From contig OZ018409.1 of assembly GCA_963969595.1 (NCBI GenBank), positions 20,616,975 through 20,680,974 on the forward strand: 64,000 bases of DNA, read 5' to 3'. Shown here piece after piece: positions 41,003 to 53,107 of this stretch. This DNA comes from Neckera pumila. Its lineage: Eukaryota; Streptophyta; Bryopsida; Hypnales; Neckeraceae. Numbering within the stretch: position 1 is the stretch's first letter; each line of letters begins with the position of its first letter. The translations under genes were made by a program, and so were the position numbers. Under the pieces are notes generated by a model. The model was not told the DNA's origin. It saw only the letters and a list, made by a program, of their open reading frames with translations, and searched no databases.

Positions 41003-42386
41003 ATGGCGCCGTCCACGCCCCTTACCCAAGGTATTCGACATCGCTATCGCCATCGTCATCGTCTCCCTTTGCACACCCCACGATCTTCCTCCATTTTCCC
41101 AACCATTCTTTCAAGCCATCTCTCGCCAGTTTTGGCTCAGTTTTGCTCTCAGTCCAAGCCGGCATTCCGGATCTTGGTGGACTGTTCCGATTGTTTCCGT
41201 TTTGCGCGTGATTGATCCTCTCGTGTGTAGTTTCAGTGTTGTCGACGGGGATGTGTACTTGGATCTAGGATTAGCGGAATCTGTAGCTTCATTTGTGGCC
41301 TTCTTGGCGCGATCCCGATCTCCTAGGGTTGGATTTAGGGTTTCAGGGGATGCATTCGTTTAGGTTTGAGTGCTCGGGATTCGTTTGGGTTGAGTTCACC
41401 ATTCGGGCTACATTGTTGTTGATGATTGTTCTATGATTGTTGATTGATCTGCAGAGCAACAGAACGTGTTGGAGCTTACACAACTTGCGGGCCTTGACAT
41501 TCGAGAGGACGCGTTTCTCATTGTGAGTTTTGTGTGTCGAGACTTGGTCGTGTTTATATAGATCTGTGAATAGTTACGTCTGTTTCTTGGGGAAGTTTCA
41601 GCTGATAACCTCAAGGGTGGTCACGCTTATATCCTGCGTCATTCTTTGGTGATGCTCAGGACATTGACAGCTTTTGCGCATTCTTGCGCTCTATCTATTC
41701 TGGGATCAGGAAAATTTAACTTGCAGAATTAACATATTTCTGAATCCAACAGGAACTGCTGAGAATTGTGAATTTCATTTCGGGATCTGACGAATTTTGA
41801 AGCTCAGTTGGATATTCATCACCTAAGTGCATAACATTTTAGGGCTTGCACCCTTTCCTTGTAGAACTTAAGGCAAACATATCACTAAAATGATATGAGA
41901 ACTATTAATGTCAACAGTCTCGTCTTCCAAGACTGCAACTTTCAAACCATGGTAATTCATGAGTCGGGAGTTTGCTGTCAAATGCCGAACACAACAAGAT
42001 ATTAGGTGGAAACGCTTTAAAGAAAGTGAACGCCAGAGGATCACTGAAATCTTGGATACCCGATTATCCCTTGAATAGTAGAGAGGCCCAAGGTATACGG
42101 ACCTGATTTCAAGAATTTTATATTGGGCTGGCCCTGCTTCAATGAATTCTGCATCAGTCTTTACATGAAACCATTAATTAACGCATTTCTCTTACTGCTT
42201 GGAATTCAGGTGTTGAGAATTTCTAAAACTGACAGATGTGATTGGGTGCAGATTTGGGAGTTGATGCAGAGTGATGTTGCACCCATGATGGTCTTGCAGC
42301 TATTGAAGTCTTTGGCAGGTGTTGGACTTGAATCAGCTTCGCCAGTGGGATCAACTCGTTCGGGGCCTAGTGAACCTGGAGCGTAA
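41003..42386 (+). CDS. MOZART2-like gamma-tubulin complex microprotein
   Basis: Three exons: 41003-41030 (MAPSTPLTQ plus one base), 41455-41522, 42252-42386. All three have GT-AG borders and agreeing phases, giving 76 residues. The join creates Glu10 in LTQEQQNVLELTQLAGLDI, and the second join gives REDAFLI followed by IWELMQSDVAPMMVLQLLKS. The order of an amphipathic ELxxLAGxDI helix, a DxF helix, then VAPxxVxQxLKS aligns without gaps to the core of animal MZT2 (about 45 residues). MZT2 binds the N-termini of gamma-tubulin complex proteins and helps recruit or activate gamma-TuRC. The C-terminal tail is short and Ser/Gly/Pro-rich. The ATG at 40996 is upstream, out of frame and in a good context, so the start is uncertain; the frame also stays open upstream to 40805. 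AP-1 mu begins 72 nt after the stop. The alternative is a lineage-specific small protein; the alignment is by memory, not search. Confidence 0.75.
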
Positions 42387-42458
42387 ATTTTGCATATGAT
42401 AGAATAGTCGTGCACTGCTGAAGGGAGGAACGTTCCTCGGATTAAACAAGTCGGCAAG
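42387..42458 (+). other. 72-nt spacer between MOZART2-like and AP-1 mu reading frames
   Basis: The spacer contains one tiny open frame (42396-42407, ATG plus two codons then TAG) and ends GGCAAG before the AP-1 mu ATG. No acceptor-like tract sits immediately before the ATG, so exon 3 of the first gene and exon 1 of AP-1 mu appear to lie in the same exon. Confidence 0.7.
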
Positions 42459-45400
42459 ATGTCAGGAGCCGCGTCTGCCATTTTTTTACTGGACATGAAG
42501 GGCCGGGTGCTCATATGGAGAGATTATCGTGGCGATGTTTCTGCACCTCAGGCTGAGCGTGCTTTTGCAAAGCTTATGGATGGGGAGGTATGGCCTCTCT
42601 AAGCCAAATTTTGCCCTCGAATAGCCGGACCACTGAATAGTACCGGTAATCTAAGGACTGAGAGTGCGTGCTCACGGATTGAAACCACAAGTAGTTGATA
42701 TGAATCAAAGTACAACCTAAGCAAAAGAAAGCCAAAATTGTGTATGAATTGATCAAGCAGAAATTCCATTTCATGTATTTACGAATTGTTCCTAATTTTG
42801 AATTTCCCTCTTTCTCGGTCTATTTGTTAACCAGAACTTTTCGCTCATTTTGAGTGCCTTCTGCAGGGTGATCCAGCCTCTCACGATCCAATTTTACTGG
42901 AGGGTGGAGTTACTTATCTCTTCATCCAGCATAATAATGTTTATGTCATGACTGCTTCCAGGCAGAATTGCAATGCAGCTAGTCTGCTTCTCTTCCTGCA
43001 TCGCATTGTCGATGTGAGTGATTATGCTCTTATAGAAAAGAAATGCTTGATGAGTAAATTTGTTTTTTAAAGTATGTTGTCGGTGTCTTAAAAACGTGTT
43101 TGTTGATACTGCTGATTCAGATTTAAATCAAAGACCGAGATACACGGTTAGTAGCGCCTGTGGTTGGATTCTCATGGCCTTAACTGAATATTGTGCATGC
43201 AGGTTTTCAAGCACTACTTTGAAGAGCTGGAAGAGGAGTCACTGCGTGACAATTTTGTTGTTGTTGTAAGTTAACGGGTTTCGATCATGGGACTGTTCTG
43301 GGCCCTTTTTGATACTGCTCTATGTCATGTCTGTTATGATGGCTATTCTTTGTGGTTTTTGCTGTCTGAGAGTTTTTCAGTGTATTGGTCTAATATTCTA
43401 TCATTGGTCTTTGCAGTACGAGCTTCTTGACGAGATGATGGATTTTGGTTACCCGCAATACACCGAAGCCAAAATTCTAAGCGAGTTCATCAAGACTGAC
43501 GCATACAGAATGGAGGTTACCCAGAGGCCTCCCATGGCAGTGACAAATGCGGTATCCTGGAGAATGGAAGGCATAAAGTACAAAAAGAACGAGGCAAGTG
43601 TCTACTGTATTAGCGTAATTTTGGGAAGAGTTTTAGTACTAACGCAAGAGCTATTTTTGGTAGCTGATGCACATTCGGCCGTCATTTAAAACTATTTGAA
43701 GTTTTGCAAGTCTCTCATGATTTACAAATTTTCTCATCTTATGGAGGAGTTTTTTGAAACAACCACGACATTTCGTGCTTCAAGGGTGTTTCAAGTTGAG
43801 TCTAGTGTTATATATAGGTTACCCTATGTTCTGAACATTGAAAATTTGTAAAATATTACTATGAGCATCGGAAAATTATGAAACCACTTGAATTTCTCTT
43901 GAGTTCACTAACAGTTCATCAAATTTTTTTAGTCATTCGACCTCTGAGGTAGTACGACTACAAAACGTGTAGCTTTTAGGTGCGGTTACCTTAACTACTT
44001 TTTCTTTATTTTGGACAGGTCTTTCTTGATGTAGTAGAAAGTGTGAATATTCTGGTCAACAGCAACGGTCAGTTGGTTCGTTCAGACGTTGTCGGTGCCC
44101 TGAAGATGCGGACGTACTTGAGGTGAGAATAGCATTCCTAGTTTTGAATATCATTCTTTCTAATGTCTCATAATTGACTTATTTTTTTCTGTGCTCTTAC
44201 TGGCCATTACATCGAAAATAGAAATGTGCTCTTTGTTTTCCCGTCATGCAACACGCTCCGATTAAATTTTTATTCTGTGCCTCTCACTAGAGTACTGTGG
44301 TATATATAGTGGTATGCCAGAGTGCAAGCTTGGCCTCAATGACCGTGTTCTGTTGGAAGCTCAAGGCCGAGCTACAAAGGGGAAGGCTATCGATCTTGAT
44401 GATATCAAATTCCACCAGTATGTTTCTTCTTTTGAAACGGTCATATATATACATATATATTTCAGTGTTAGTCATTGCTTTAATCTACAGATTTTGTTGA
44501 GTGGAAATTTCAAGGTAGTTTCTCAAGCTACATCACACACGTCTCGAATGCTCGAGTATCTGTGGGTTGAATATTCTGCGATCAGACTATTAGTTTTTGT
44601 GGACTCTGCAGCTATCTCAAATAGATCTGTACCACCTTGCTTATTTGGAGTTTGCTGTGTAGGTGTGTACGACTAGCCCGTTTTGAAAACGACCGGACTA
44701 TATCCTTCATTCCTCCTGATGGTGCTTTTGATTTGATGACGTATCGCCTCAGTACACAGGTCAAGTAGTGCCAAACCTTAAGTATTCATCAAATCTATTG
44801 AGATCAGATTCTGTGAGTTCTTTCTGTAAATTCTACAGTTTAAGTGAAGTACTGATTCTTATACTTGCTGCAGGTGAGGCCCCTAATTTGGGTGGAAGCT
44901 CAAGTAGAGCGACATTCAAGAAGTCGCGTAGAGTTTATGATCAAAGCACGGAGTCAGTTCAAGGAGCGAAGGTATTTATTGCAATTCTGTAGTTGGCTTC
45001 TAAACACGTCATCTCTTCGGACAGGATATTGTGCAATCTATGCTTCGTCACTCCCACTAGTGCTGAGCATTTGGTGGAGTCCAGAGATAAATCGTGAGTT
45101 GTTTCTTGTTGACAGTACGGCTTCCAACGTAGAGATTGAGCTTCCTGTGCCGGCTGATGCTTCAACCCCTGCTGTCAGAACTTCCATGGGTACAACCGTT
45201 TATGCTCCGGAGAAGGAAGCTCTGATTTGGAAAATTAAGTCTTTTCCAGGAGGGAAGGTACCAAATTTGGCTTATTTAAATGGATCATATTATGTTTGGT
45301 GGATCATGCTGTTATTATCATTTTGGACGGATCATATTATGTCATGTTGAGAATACTTGGACAGAGTAGTAGATTCTGCTAGTGATTTCATGTTTGTATT

Positions 45401-46075
45401 AGATGATCTACCTCCGTCTTTGCCTTGCAATCGTAGAACTCATTTTATTACTTGAATATGCTCAATTTATCGACACCACGTATTAGAGCTCTCGATCACT
45501 ATTTAATGGGTTCATTACATCTGCCGGCACTTAACAGGAATACATGATGAGAGCGAAGTTTGGGCTACCTAGCGTTGAAGCTGAAGAAAGTGTTGTTGAG
45601 AAGCGACCACCCATTCGAGTCAAGTTTGAAATTCCTTATTTCACTGTTTCTGGCATCCAAGTAAATTTTCCCCGTCGCCTATTTTTTGAAAAGCTAAGAA
45701 TCATAACAATCTGTTTTAGGTTGAATTGTTGGGTTTTTGGGGGGGTCTTTCAATTTCTTCAGTCCTATGCTCTGGCAAATATGATATGGAATCAGAAATT
45801 TATAGGTTGTGTTACAGACCATCTATTAGAACAGACCTCTAGGCTGGAAGTGCCTTCAGATTCATGACAGCAACTGTGATATATCCTCGGACCAAGTGTT
45901 GTGAATTTGTACCATATTGATTTTGGACTCAGTCTCCTTTGTCTGGTTGTCACTCTACAGCTCTGTGTACCATGTGTAGGTGCGATACTTGAAGATCATT
46001 GAGAAAAGCGGTTATCAGGCTTTGCCATGGGTGCGGTACATAACTACAGCTGGCGAATACGAGTTGCGTATTTAG
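42459..46075 (+). CDS. AP1M: AP-1 complex subunit mu (clathrin adaptor medium chain)
   Basis: Eleven exons: 42459-42587, 42867-43013, 43203-43265, 43417-43593, 44019-44122, 44310-44417, 44663-44759, 44874-44971, 45116-45257, 45538-45660, 45980-46075. They encode 427 residues, the family length, collinear with plant AP-1 mu throughout. The N-terminal longin domain (about 1-140) starts MSGAASAIFLLDMKGRVL; the mu-homology domain (about 170-427) follows. Residues lining the YxxPhi cargo pocket are present: Phe174 and Asp176 in VFLDV, and Trp413 in LPWVRY. AP-1 sorts tyrosine-motif cargo at the trans-Golgi/early endosome and in plants serves secretion, cytokinesis and vacuolar sorting. Intron 4 (43594-44018) begins GC (GAG|GCAAGT), a classic GC-AG intron; all others are GT-AG. 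The start codon lies 72 nt after the MOZART2-like stop. Confidence 0.97.
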
Positions 46076-47499
46076 GTGTATAATACACTGTCACATGTAT
46101 TCTTTTCTTCAGGTGTTCCAAGGCACTGATTTCTAATTTCTGCTTTTGTTTTTGAGTTCTAGTTGTGACGAGCTTCTTCATAGAGCAGATCTTGCAAGCT
46201 CTTGTGATAAATACGATTCTAAATCCTAAGAACTTTTAGAGTCAACATTTTCCTGACTTGTGGAGTGTTTACCAAATAGTGCGCCAGTTTATTTAAGTCC
46301 TCCCTAGATGGGTACGTCATCTCGTAAGCAGATAGGCTTGTCCACTCAAAATCTTGTTGCCAAGTTTCTTTGAATTCTTATGGGCGTTAAAAGCTTTATG
46401 CCTACGCTTTGCTCAACGTTTCTCATGATTCTTGTGTGCATCATTGGAAATTTGGGATCCTCGTTAAGAAGCTTGCGGTGCTTTGGTTAAAAGTTCACAA
46501 ACTATTTTCTATATTTTTATGCATATCAAAAATCATAATTTTAGTGGCTGCTGACGTTACAGACTGTTACTGTACACCTACGTTGGGTCAGCTGGAACAT
46601 CAGCAGGAGGAAAATATTTTTGCCAAAGTGTCAGGGCGTACATGAAAATTCTTAAGTTGTGGGGATTCTCTATGAGTGTCTATTTCTATCACGCTCAGCT
46701 GGTCTGTGCACGATCATTCTGTGATGAAATTTGTTGCAATGTTGTTTTTACAAGGCGAGCAATCCATTGCACGAAGTCAGTTTCTGTTACAAAGCGCTGC
46801 AGTGATTGGGCTCACATCTTCTACGGTTTACAGTGCCCCCATTTTCACAAAAAAGCTTGCTTCAATATGTCCTTTTTAATGCAATAGTTATATGAATGAT
46901 TTCACCTTTTGAAGTTATTGAAAAGCAAATCATGGATGCTGAGTTCTGGACAAACTTAGATGTAAGCTTATGGTAAGTATCCTGCAGCCTGCGTTATTAG
47001 AGAAAGACAGAGGGATTAGTTGGCACCCCCACCAGCGCTCTTAAATTTAATTTCTGAAAGTAGTCCAAATTTATACTACCCTACGTGAAGGTCAGATTTG
47101 GTACAAATGAAGTCATTTTTGTAAAAAGTGCCACATGTCACCTTATGATCGGTGTGAGGTGATGTGGACCCATGAGAGTCTGACATGGAAATTCAATTTG
47201 ACACTTGAGTAATGAATCAAACTTTCATGTAAGGTAACCCTATAGGGATAGGTGAAATTTTAGCCACATGGTGAAATTTTATACCAAATGCAGCCGACGA
47301 TGGAGTTTTCTGTAGCAAAGTGCCTACATTTTAAATTTTCCATGCATAAGAGAAGGCTACTATGACAAATGATTTGTGAATCAAATGTGCTATCATTTTT
47401 ATCTTTTTGGTGGACATTTTGCTAATGTCAAAAGCTTTTGTATCAAAGAAGTTGCAAATTTTCTAATTATTCCTTACTTTCACTTGTGAGAAAAAAAAT
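46076..47499 (+). other. AP-1 mu 3' UTR and downstream flank
   Basis: Moderate-GC sequence to about 47000, then AT-rich. No coding homology was recognised in the short open frames. Confidence 0.4.
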
Positions 47500-47716
47500 T
47501 GGAATGGCATATGATCCAAGTCACTTCGTATTTTTTGGACCTTCGTGGAATAAGTTTTGAATTTTGAAGTTAGAATTACATATGACGCTAAAAGCATTTA
47601 TCCCCTAGTATGTTCATTGTTGGTACATTGACAAATACAATTGGTACATTGAAGAAAGCAATATGTGTCTCTATGTTAAAGAATGTTTTTAGAACCTGAG
47701 TTTAGGACCTCCTAAT
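47500..47716 (+). repeat. Fragment of a family D MITE
   Basis: GATCCAAGTCACTTCGTATT and a TTTTTTGGACCTTCGTGGAA block, then ends near TTTAGGACCTCCTAATTA. A complete left end is not evident. Confidence 0.5.
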
Positions 47717-48906
47717 TAACTCCAAGATCTAGGGTGGCAAGAGGAGAGTGAAGGCAATCGAGAAGGAAATACAAGAAGGTGATGAAGGAGAGAAGATTGA
47801 GTGCTTCCAGGAATGGGATCCAAAAGAATGACTAAGCTACATAAATAGCCCAAATTAAGCCACGTAAACTCCAAATCCGTGTCCCATATTGAATGATGTC
47901 TTATATTGAAATCTAAATATTTAATGGCTTCATTGATGGGGATTGCCTTGCTTCTCATCTTCCAAGTCTTTTGTACCTTGTCTCTCTAATGTCGATTCAG
48001 ATGCAGAATGTCAAGAAAATGATGTGATTTTAGCCCCTCAATTTTAGTGGGCATCTAGTTGTAAGGTTTTCTAGTAAAAAGCTTGCAAAATTTAGACAAA
48101 TTTGTGACTACTAAACCCCACTACCACATGGTAGTCGCCTTCTTTTTTGACCAATTTATGAATTTTTGAAGTGAATAGTACATCTGTACAAAGATAGGCA
48201 AGAATATGGAGAATTTCATAAAATGTGATATGGGCATTTGTAGATTAAGAAAAGTACACAAAATCAAGTAATAGTAATTTAGTCTAAAAATTGAGTCTTT
48301 TGAACATAAGGATACAGTCTAGGATTAAATTTTTAATTTATTTTTGAAAAAAGTTGACACTAGGATCAATTTTGAAGACATATATAATTAGGACTTTGAA
48401 AATTTATACTTTGTCTATACTTGTGTATGTTCTTTTTTTTGGAGAATGTAAAAATATCACAACATTGATAATCTCTAAAGGACTAAGAAGCTCATATTAG
48501 GTTGTAATTGCATATTGATTCTGAAATATGGTCCCAAGTGTGGTCTTGAAAATAAATGTTTTGTAGTCCACTCTTGATTTTGAATTAAGCTCTAAACTCA
48601 TGATTCTCATCTGGAGTTACAATCCCTTGTCCTATATGTTGCAAACTTGTGAGTTCTAATTGGTAGAATAAAAGCTAGTGACAAAACTTAAAAGAACCAT
48701 CAGTTCATTTTAGAGGCCAAAAAAAGTTTAATCCCTAGTTTCTATTTTATACTATTCAAAGGGAAAGAAACCCTAGTTTCCTCCCACTTTATGATTAACT
48801 CTATTGTAAATTCAAATAATTTAGTATAATGTATGTCATATTACTAACTATTTGGCACACTAAGTTGTGAGTAAGTTATTGTAGAATTGTGAGGTGAAAA
48901 TTGTTT
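47717..48906. other. AT-rich intergenic sequence, nothing recognised
   Basis: No gene, RNA or repeat border recognised. Confidence 0.4.
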
Positions 48907-48910
48907 TTAA

Positions 48911-49833
48911 CCCCTAAAGTTTCATGACTATGTAATCACCCTAAACGCTCCAAAACTGCCATTTCTAATACAACTACCAAATTTTCGGAAAAAAACAATT
49001 TTTGACACATGTAACCATAGGATCTTGTAGTATGATATTTTGGAAACATGTGGTAAAAATTTCAGAAAATCCCACCATGTGGATCATAAGATATAAGCAT
49101 TCAAAGTCTTGAAAATCATTTTTTCAATCCTGCGAAAAAACGGGTAGCTGCACTTTGCAAGCTCACTTTTCAATGAAAAAATGCCGATAAAGGCGGTGCT
49201 TCTTTGAATTTAGTTTCCTGAACAAGTTGCCTATATGCTTGAAAAATTTCACATCATTTGGAATTGTACAATATATAGGAAAAAATTAGTAAGTAGAAAG
49301 AAGTAGAAAATGATTCAAAATACTAATTTGTTAAAAAGTTAATCATGGAATTTTAAAATGCCAATCCCAACGGTTGTAATGTTGTAATAATCAATCTACA
49401 TCCTAAGATTTTATTTTTTTCCAAAAATATTGAAAATTGAGTTAAATAAATGACTTTAAAGTTTTTTAAAAGTAGAGAATCCATAACTGCCCGCAATTCA
49501 AAAAACCACATAACTTTTGACTCATTGATTGAAATGGAATGACTCAAAGCTTCTTAAGTATATATAAATGTAGAGAAATAATTTCAAAAAAAAAATTCCG
49601 GAAAAAATGATTTTTTCTAATCTACCCAAATTGCCCAGTTACAAAAAAAAGTAACATATTAGGTCACAACTTTTGACTCGTATTTTGAAATGTCATGAAA
49701 TTTGGTACACATGAAGATATTCCTTGCCCCCACCTTCAATTGAAATTTCAACTTCAAATATGGATATCTCTAGTCACACGTACTTGCCTAAAATTTATAT
49801 ACGACCAATAAACGCATGTTGGTCCTTTAGGGG
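48911..49833 (-). mobile_element. TTAA-flanked element, subfamily B (copy 2), 923 bp, inverted
   Basis: Begins CCCCTAAAGTTTCATGAC and ends TTGGTCCTTTAGGGG, with TTAA at 48907-48910 and 49834-49837. It is the reverse complement of the 923-bp copy at 15108-16030, with scattered substitutions. Confidence 0.87.
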
Positions 49834-49837
49834 TTAA

Positions 49838-50974
49838 CCTCAATTTAGCTAGGTACCTATAAAAATATTTTATTTTCATTAATTTTTTAATTCAATCATA
49901 TCTCTTATAGCTAATTCATTGAAGTATAGAGTGTCAAATCTTCAAAGTGAGAAATTTCACTGATTGTGATAGTAAGATATTTATTTACCTTAAAACTTTG
50001 ATGAAAAGTTTTTTTCTATGACTTTGAACTTCCATTGTTCATTTTTCAAATTTATTCTAGCAAAATGTATTTGTCCTACAACTGGTTCAAGTTGGATGAA
50101 TTGCTTTGAGATTTAATTGAAAATCCATAGAAAAGAATTCAAGAAATAAAACTACAAAAAAGGTTTTCTTGTTGCCTGACTTATACACGTTGAAAACAAA
50201 AAGACTAAATTGGACATAATTTTGTAACCATTCATCCATTTTCTATGAAATTGTCTTGTATTCAAAACAATATTTGTGTATATTTGTGTGCAAAATTCCA
50301 ACTGAAGGATTGAAAAATTGAGATTGAAATTGCCTAAGCAAAATTGATAAAAGTCCAAAAAACACCATTCAATAATTAGACTTAATATTCCCTAGGAAAA
50401 TGATCACTTTCATTTTATTGTAGCGATAAATTTCTATGTTCATCTATTTTTTAAACAAAAATTCACTTCAAAATTGTATTCATGCATTTTTCATCCTAAA
50501 TTGACAATTTCATCTATAATCTTTGTAGAACTGGAAAAAAAAGGTCCAAAAAAACTATTTTAGCACCAAAAGTAGACACCTATAATTTTTCAAAATGATA
50601 CAATTTACTCCTTAGTTTGATGCAAATAAAAGATTAAATCACACAACCAAAAAACATATGCTAAAAGAATTTTAAATCTTTTTTGAGATTCTGATTTCAA
50701 TATGTATAATATCGGTATACAATAAAAAATAAATAAAAAGTGATTTATCCATATAAATATTTATGTCAATTATTATTCTATTCAATCCACTCATGCAGTC
50801 CAGTATGAAGGCCCTTTATAATATTACAAGAATACAAAAATATAGAACCAATTATTAATATAGGTTGTTATATTTAATAATTTAACGTATGAATTCATGT
50901 TAAAATGTTAGAGTTTCAATGCGTACAAAATGGATATGTACAGAAAATTTGGAAGGATTTATTTTACAAATCAT
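49838..50974. other. AT-rich intergenic desert, nothing recognised
   Basis: No coding homology or repeat border. Confidence 0.4.
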
Positions 50975-51263
50975 TAGGGGAGATTTGGGGCCTTTGGAAG
51001 ATTGCAAGTTATCCTGCATATCTAGATTGCGGGAATGCAAAATAATTGCTGGCTGATGTAGTTGAGACAATGCCACGTCATTTTTCAAAAAAAATAAAAA
51101 AATAAAAAATTGCTTAAAATGATATTTGGGGAAAAAAAATAATACTTTTTTTTTGAAAAAAAATAATTCTAACAGCCCGTACCGTTGTTCACAAGGTCAG
51201 GCCAAATTAGAAAACAGGCCTGAAACAGCCCTCTAAAGGATCCAAATCTCTTCTAAGGGTGTT
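50975..51263. mobile_element. MITE of the TTAGAGGAG family (family F, copy 2)
   Basis: Ends CATTAGGGGAGATTTGG and CCAAATCTCTTCTAAGG are inverted repeats. The interior has ATGCCACGTCATTTTTC and GGCCTGAAACAGCCCTC in the same order as the copy at 11363. Confidence 0.6.
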
Positions 51264-53107
51264 GATTGTTTTTCAATTCACTCATGCAATGCAAACGACC
51301 TTGATTATATTGCGAAAAAATCAAATATCACTACAATATACCAACTAAATAGGCTTTTTAGGTTGTCATTTTCTTATTTAGTTATCTTTTTACATAAATT
51401 ATGGGTATATCATTATAGAACTTACATTTCAATACGTTCAACTTTTAGACAAAATAAGATGCTTAAAATTTTTTTAATCCATTATTCATAGCGATTACGT
51501 ATATTAATATATAATTTTGAGAAACTAGCGCGAGACAACCTAAAGACTCTAGTGTGTATATCTGTATAAACAAACATTTTGTCTTCACTCTCCCACTTCT
51601 TGTGGTAAATTTAATAATTATTTAAGAATATTTTGCAATAAATTTCATGTGCTTTGTGGAAAAATTCTTAGTTATTTCAAGTATTATAAAATTTTGATTG
51701 GATTAACAAATTTATACTAATCTGAGTAGTATAAGCCACTAAAATAAAGAATTCTATATACTGAATATAATCAAATTTATTTCCAATCAAATTTTCAATC
51801 TCTATTTGATTTTCACCACTAATGGTATTCAAAAATTAACCAAAAGCCTCTTGTCTTGGTGAATACATATTAGAAAACAAGAAAATTGCATGGTCATATT
51901 AATTGCAATTAGATTTTAAAATTGATAATCTTCATATGCATAAAATAAAGTGTACAATAAGCAAATTTGGTTCAATGCTTTGTTCCAAAATTTAATTCCC
52001 GTATAGGTCTTTCAATTTGGTCTAATCAATCCATGATGACACATTCAAATTTCTAAATAAAACTTTAAATTTTTATGTGCTTTGTATTATGGTCTAATTA
52101 ATTATGCTTGCAAATATATGATAGCACTTGACATATTTGGTCAAAATTTTATCAATTTGTTTGTAACACCTTTTGCATTTTAAGGATATTGATGTACTTT
52201 GAAATGATTCTCATTGTTTATAATAGGAATAATGTGGTTGTTACAAGACTAGAGGTCAAGATCTAGAATTGCATATTCTATCATAAGTTCATGAAAACAT
52301 CCAATTGTGTTACCACTTGTGGAATTAGATAAGCACAAATCAAACCTTAGATGATATTTTGCTATATATGAATGAATTTTTTTTTTCATATCATAAGATG
52401 TAGAATAATTATTATATTTGGAATCTATATTACAAAAATATTAATTTACTATGCTTTTAATTTACTCATGGACACACAACAATCAATATTTGGAGATATT
52501 TATTTAATTCTAGGAAGCTTTAGAGTATCTCAAATAAGCCTCTGGGGCAAATATAATGTTGAAGCTAGGACATGACTATTTGGAGCACAGAGGACAAGAA
52601 TGATGTGCCTTGGAGATTGCAAAACAATCTTTTGGGGTCTTGTTTGTAATCATTAGGCGGTTCCATATATAAATGCTCTCTTTAAGTTTTTAGTAACATT
52701 AAAAGGTTTTCAAAGATATTTTCACTATTCCTTGAAATAGATAACAAGATTCCTTGCAAAATTTTCAAATCTAAAAGCATGTTGCTAAAATGGTAAATAA
52801 AATACTACCTTGAACATTAAAATTCATTCATTATTATTATTAGATTAAAACCTGCCTATACTTTTATAAAGCTGAATTTTGGTGATTTTTTTCAAATTTT
52901 CATATACAATCCAGTCACTGGGATGTACTTTCAACAATTTCAAGGCACAAATATTTGGCAAAGGCCAAACTATTATAGCTTGAGGTCACCTTTGGTAAAT
53001 TTTTGACAAATAATCATTTAAATATGGAAGTGGTGGTTGAGCAATTTTTTACCAATAAATTATTTGGCAATTACTTGTATTAAATATTTTTTTCTTAACT
53101 TTTATTA
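51264..53107. other. AT-rich intergenic desert, nothing recognised
   Basis: Extremely AT-rich, with no feature I can support. Confidence 0.4.

Noticed and set aside
40839..41363. 174-codon plus-strand open frame
   Set aside because: It reads through the minisatellite, leader and intron 1 of the MOZART2-like gene in another frame. The product is low-complexity with no family resemblance.
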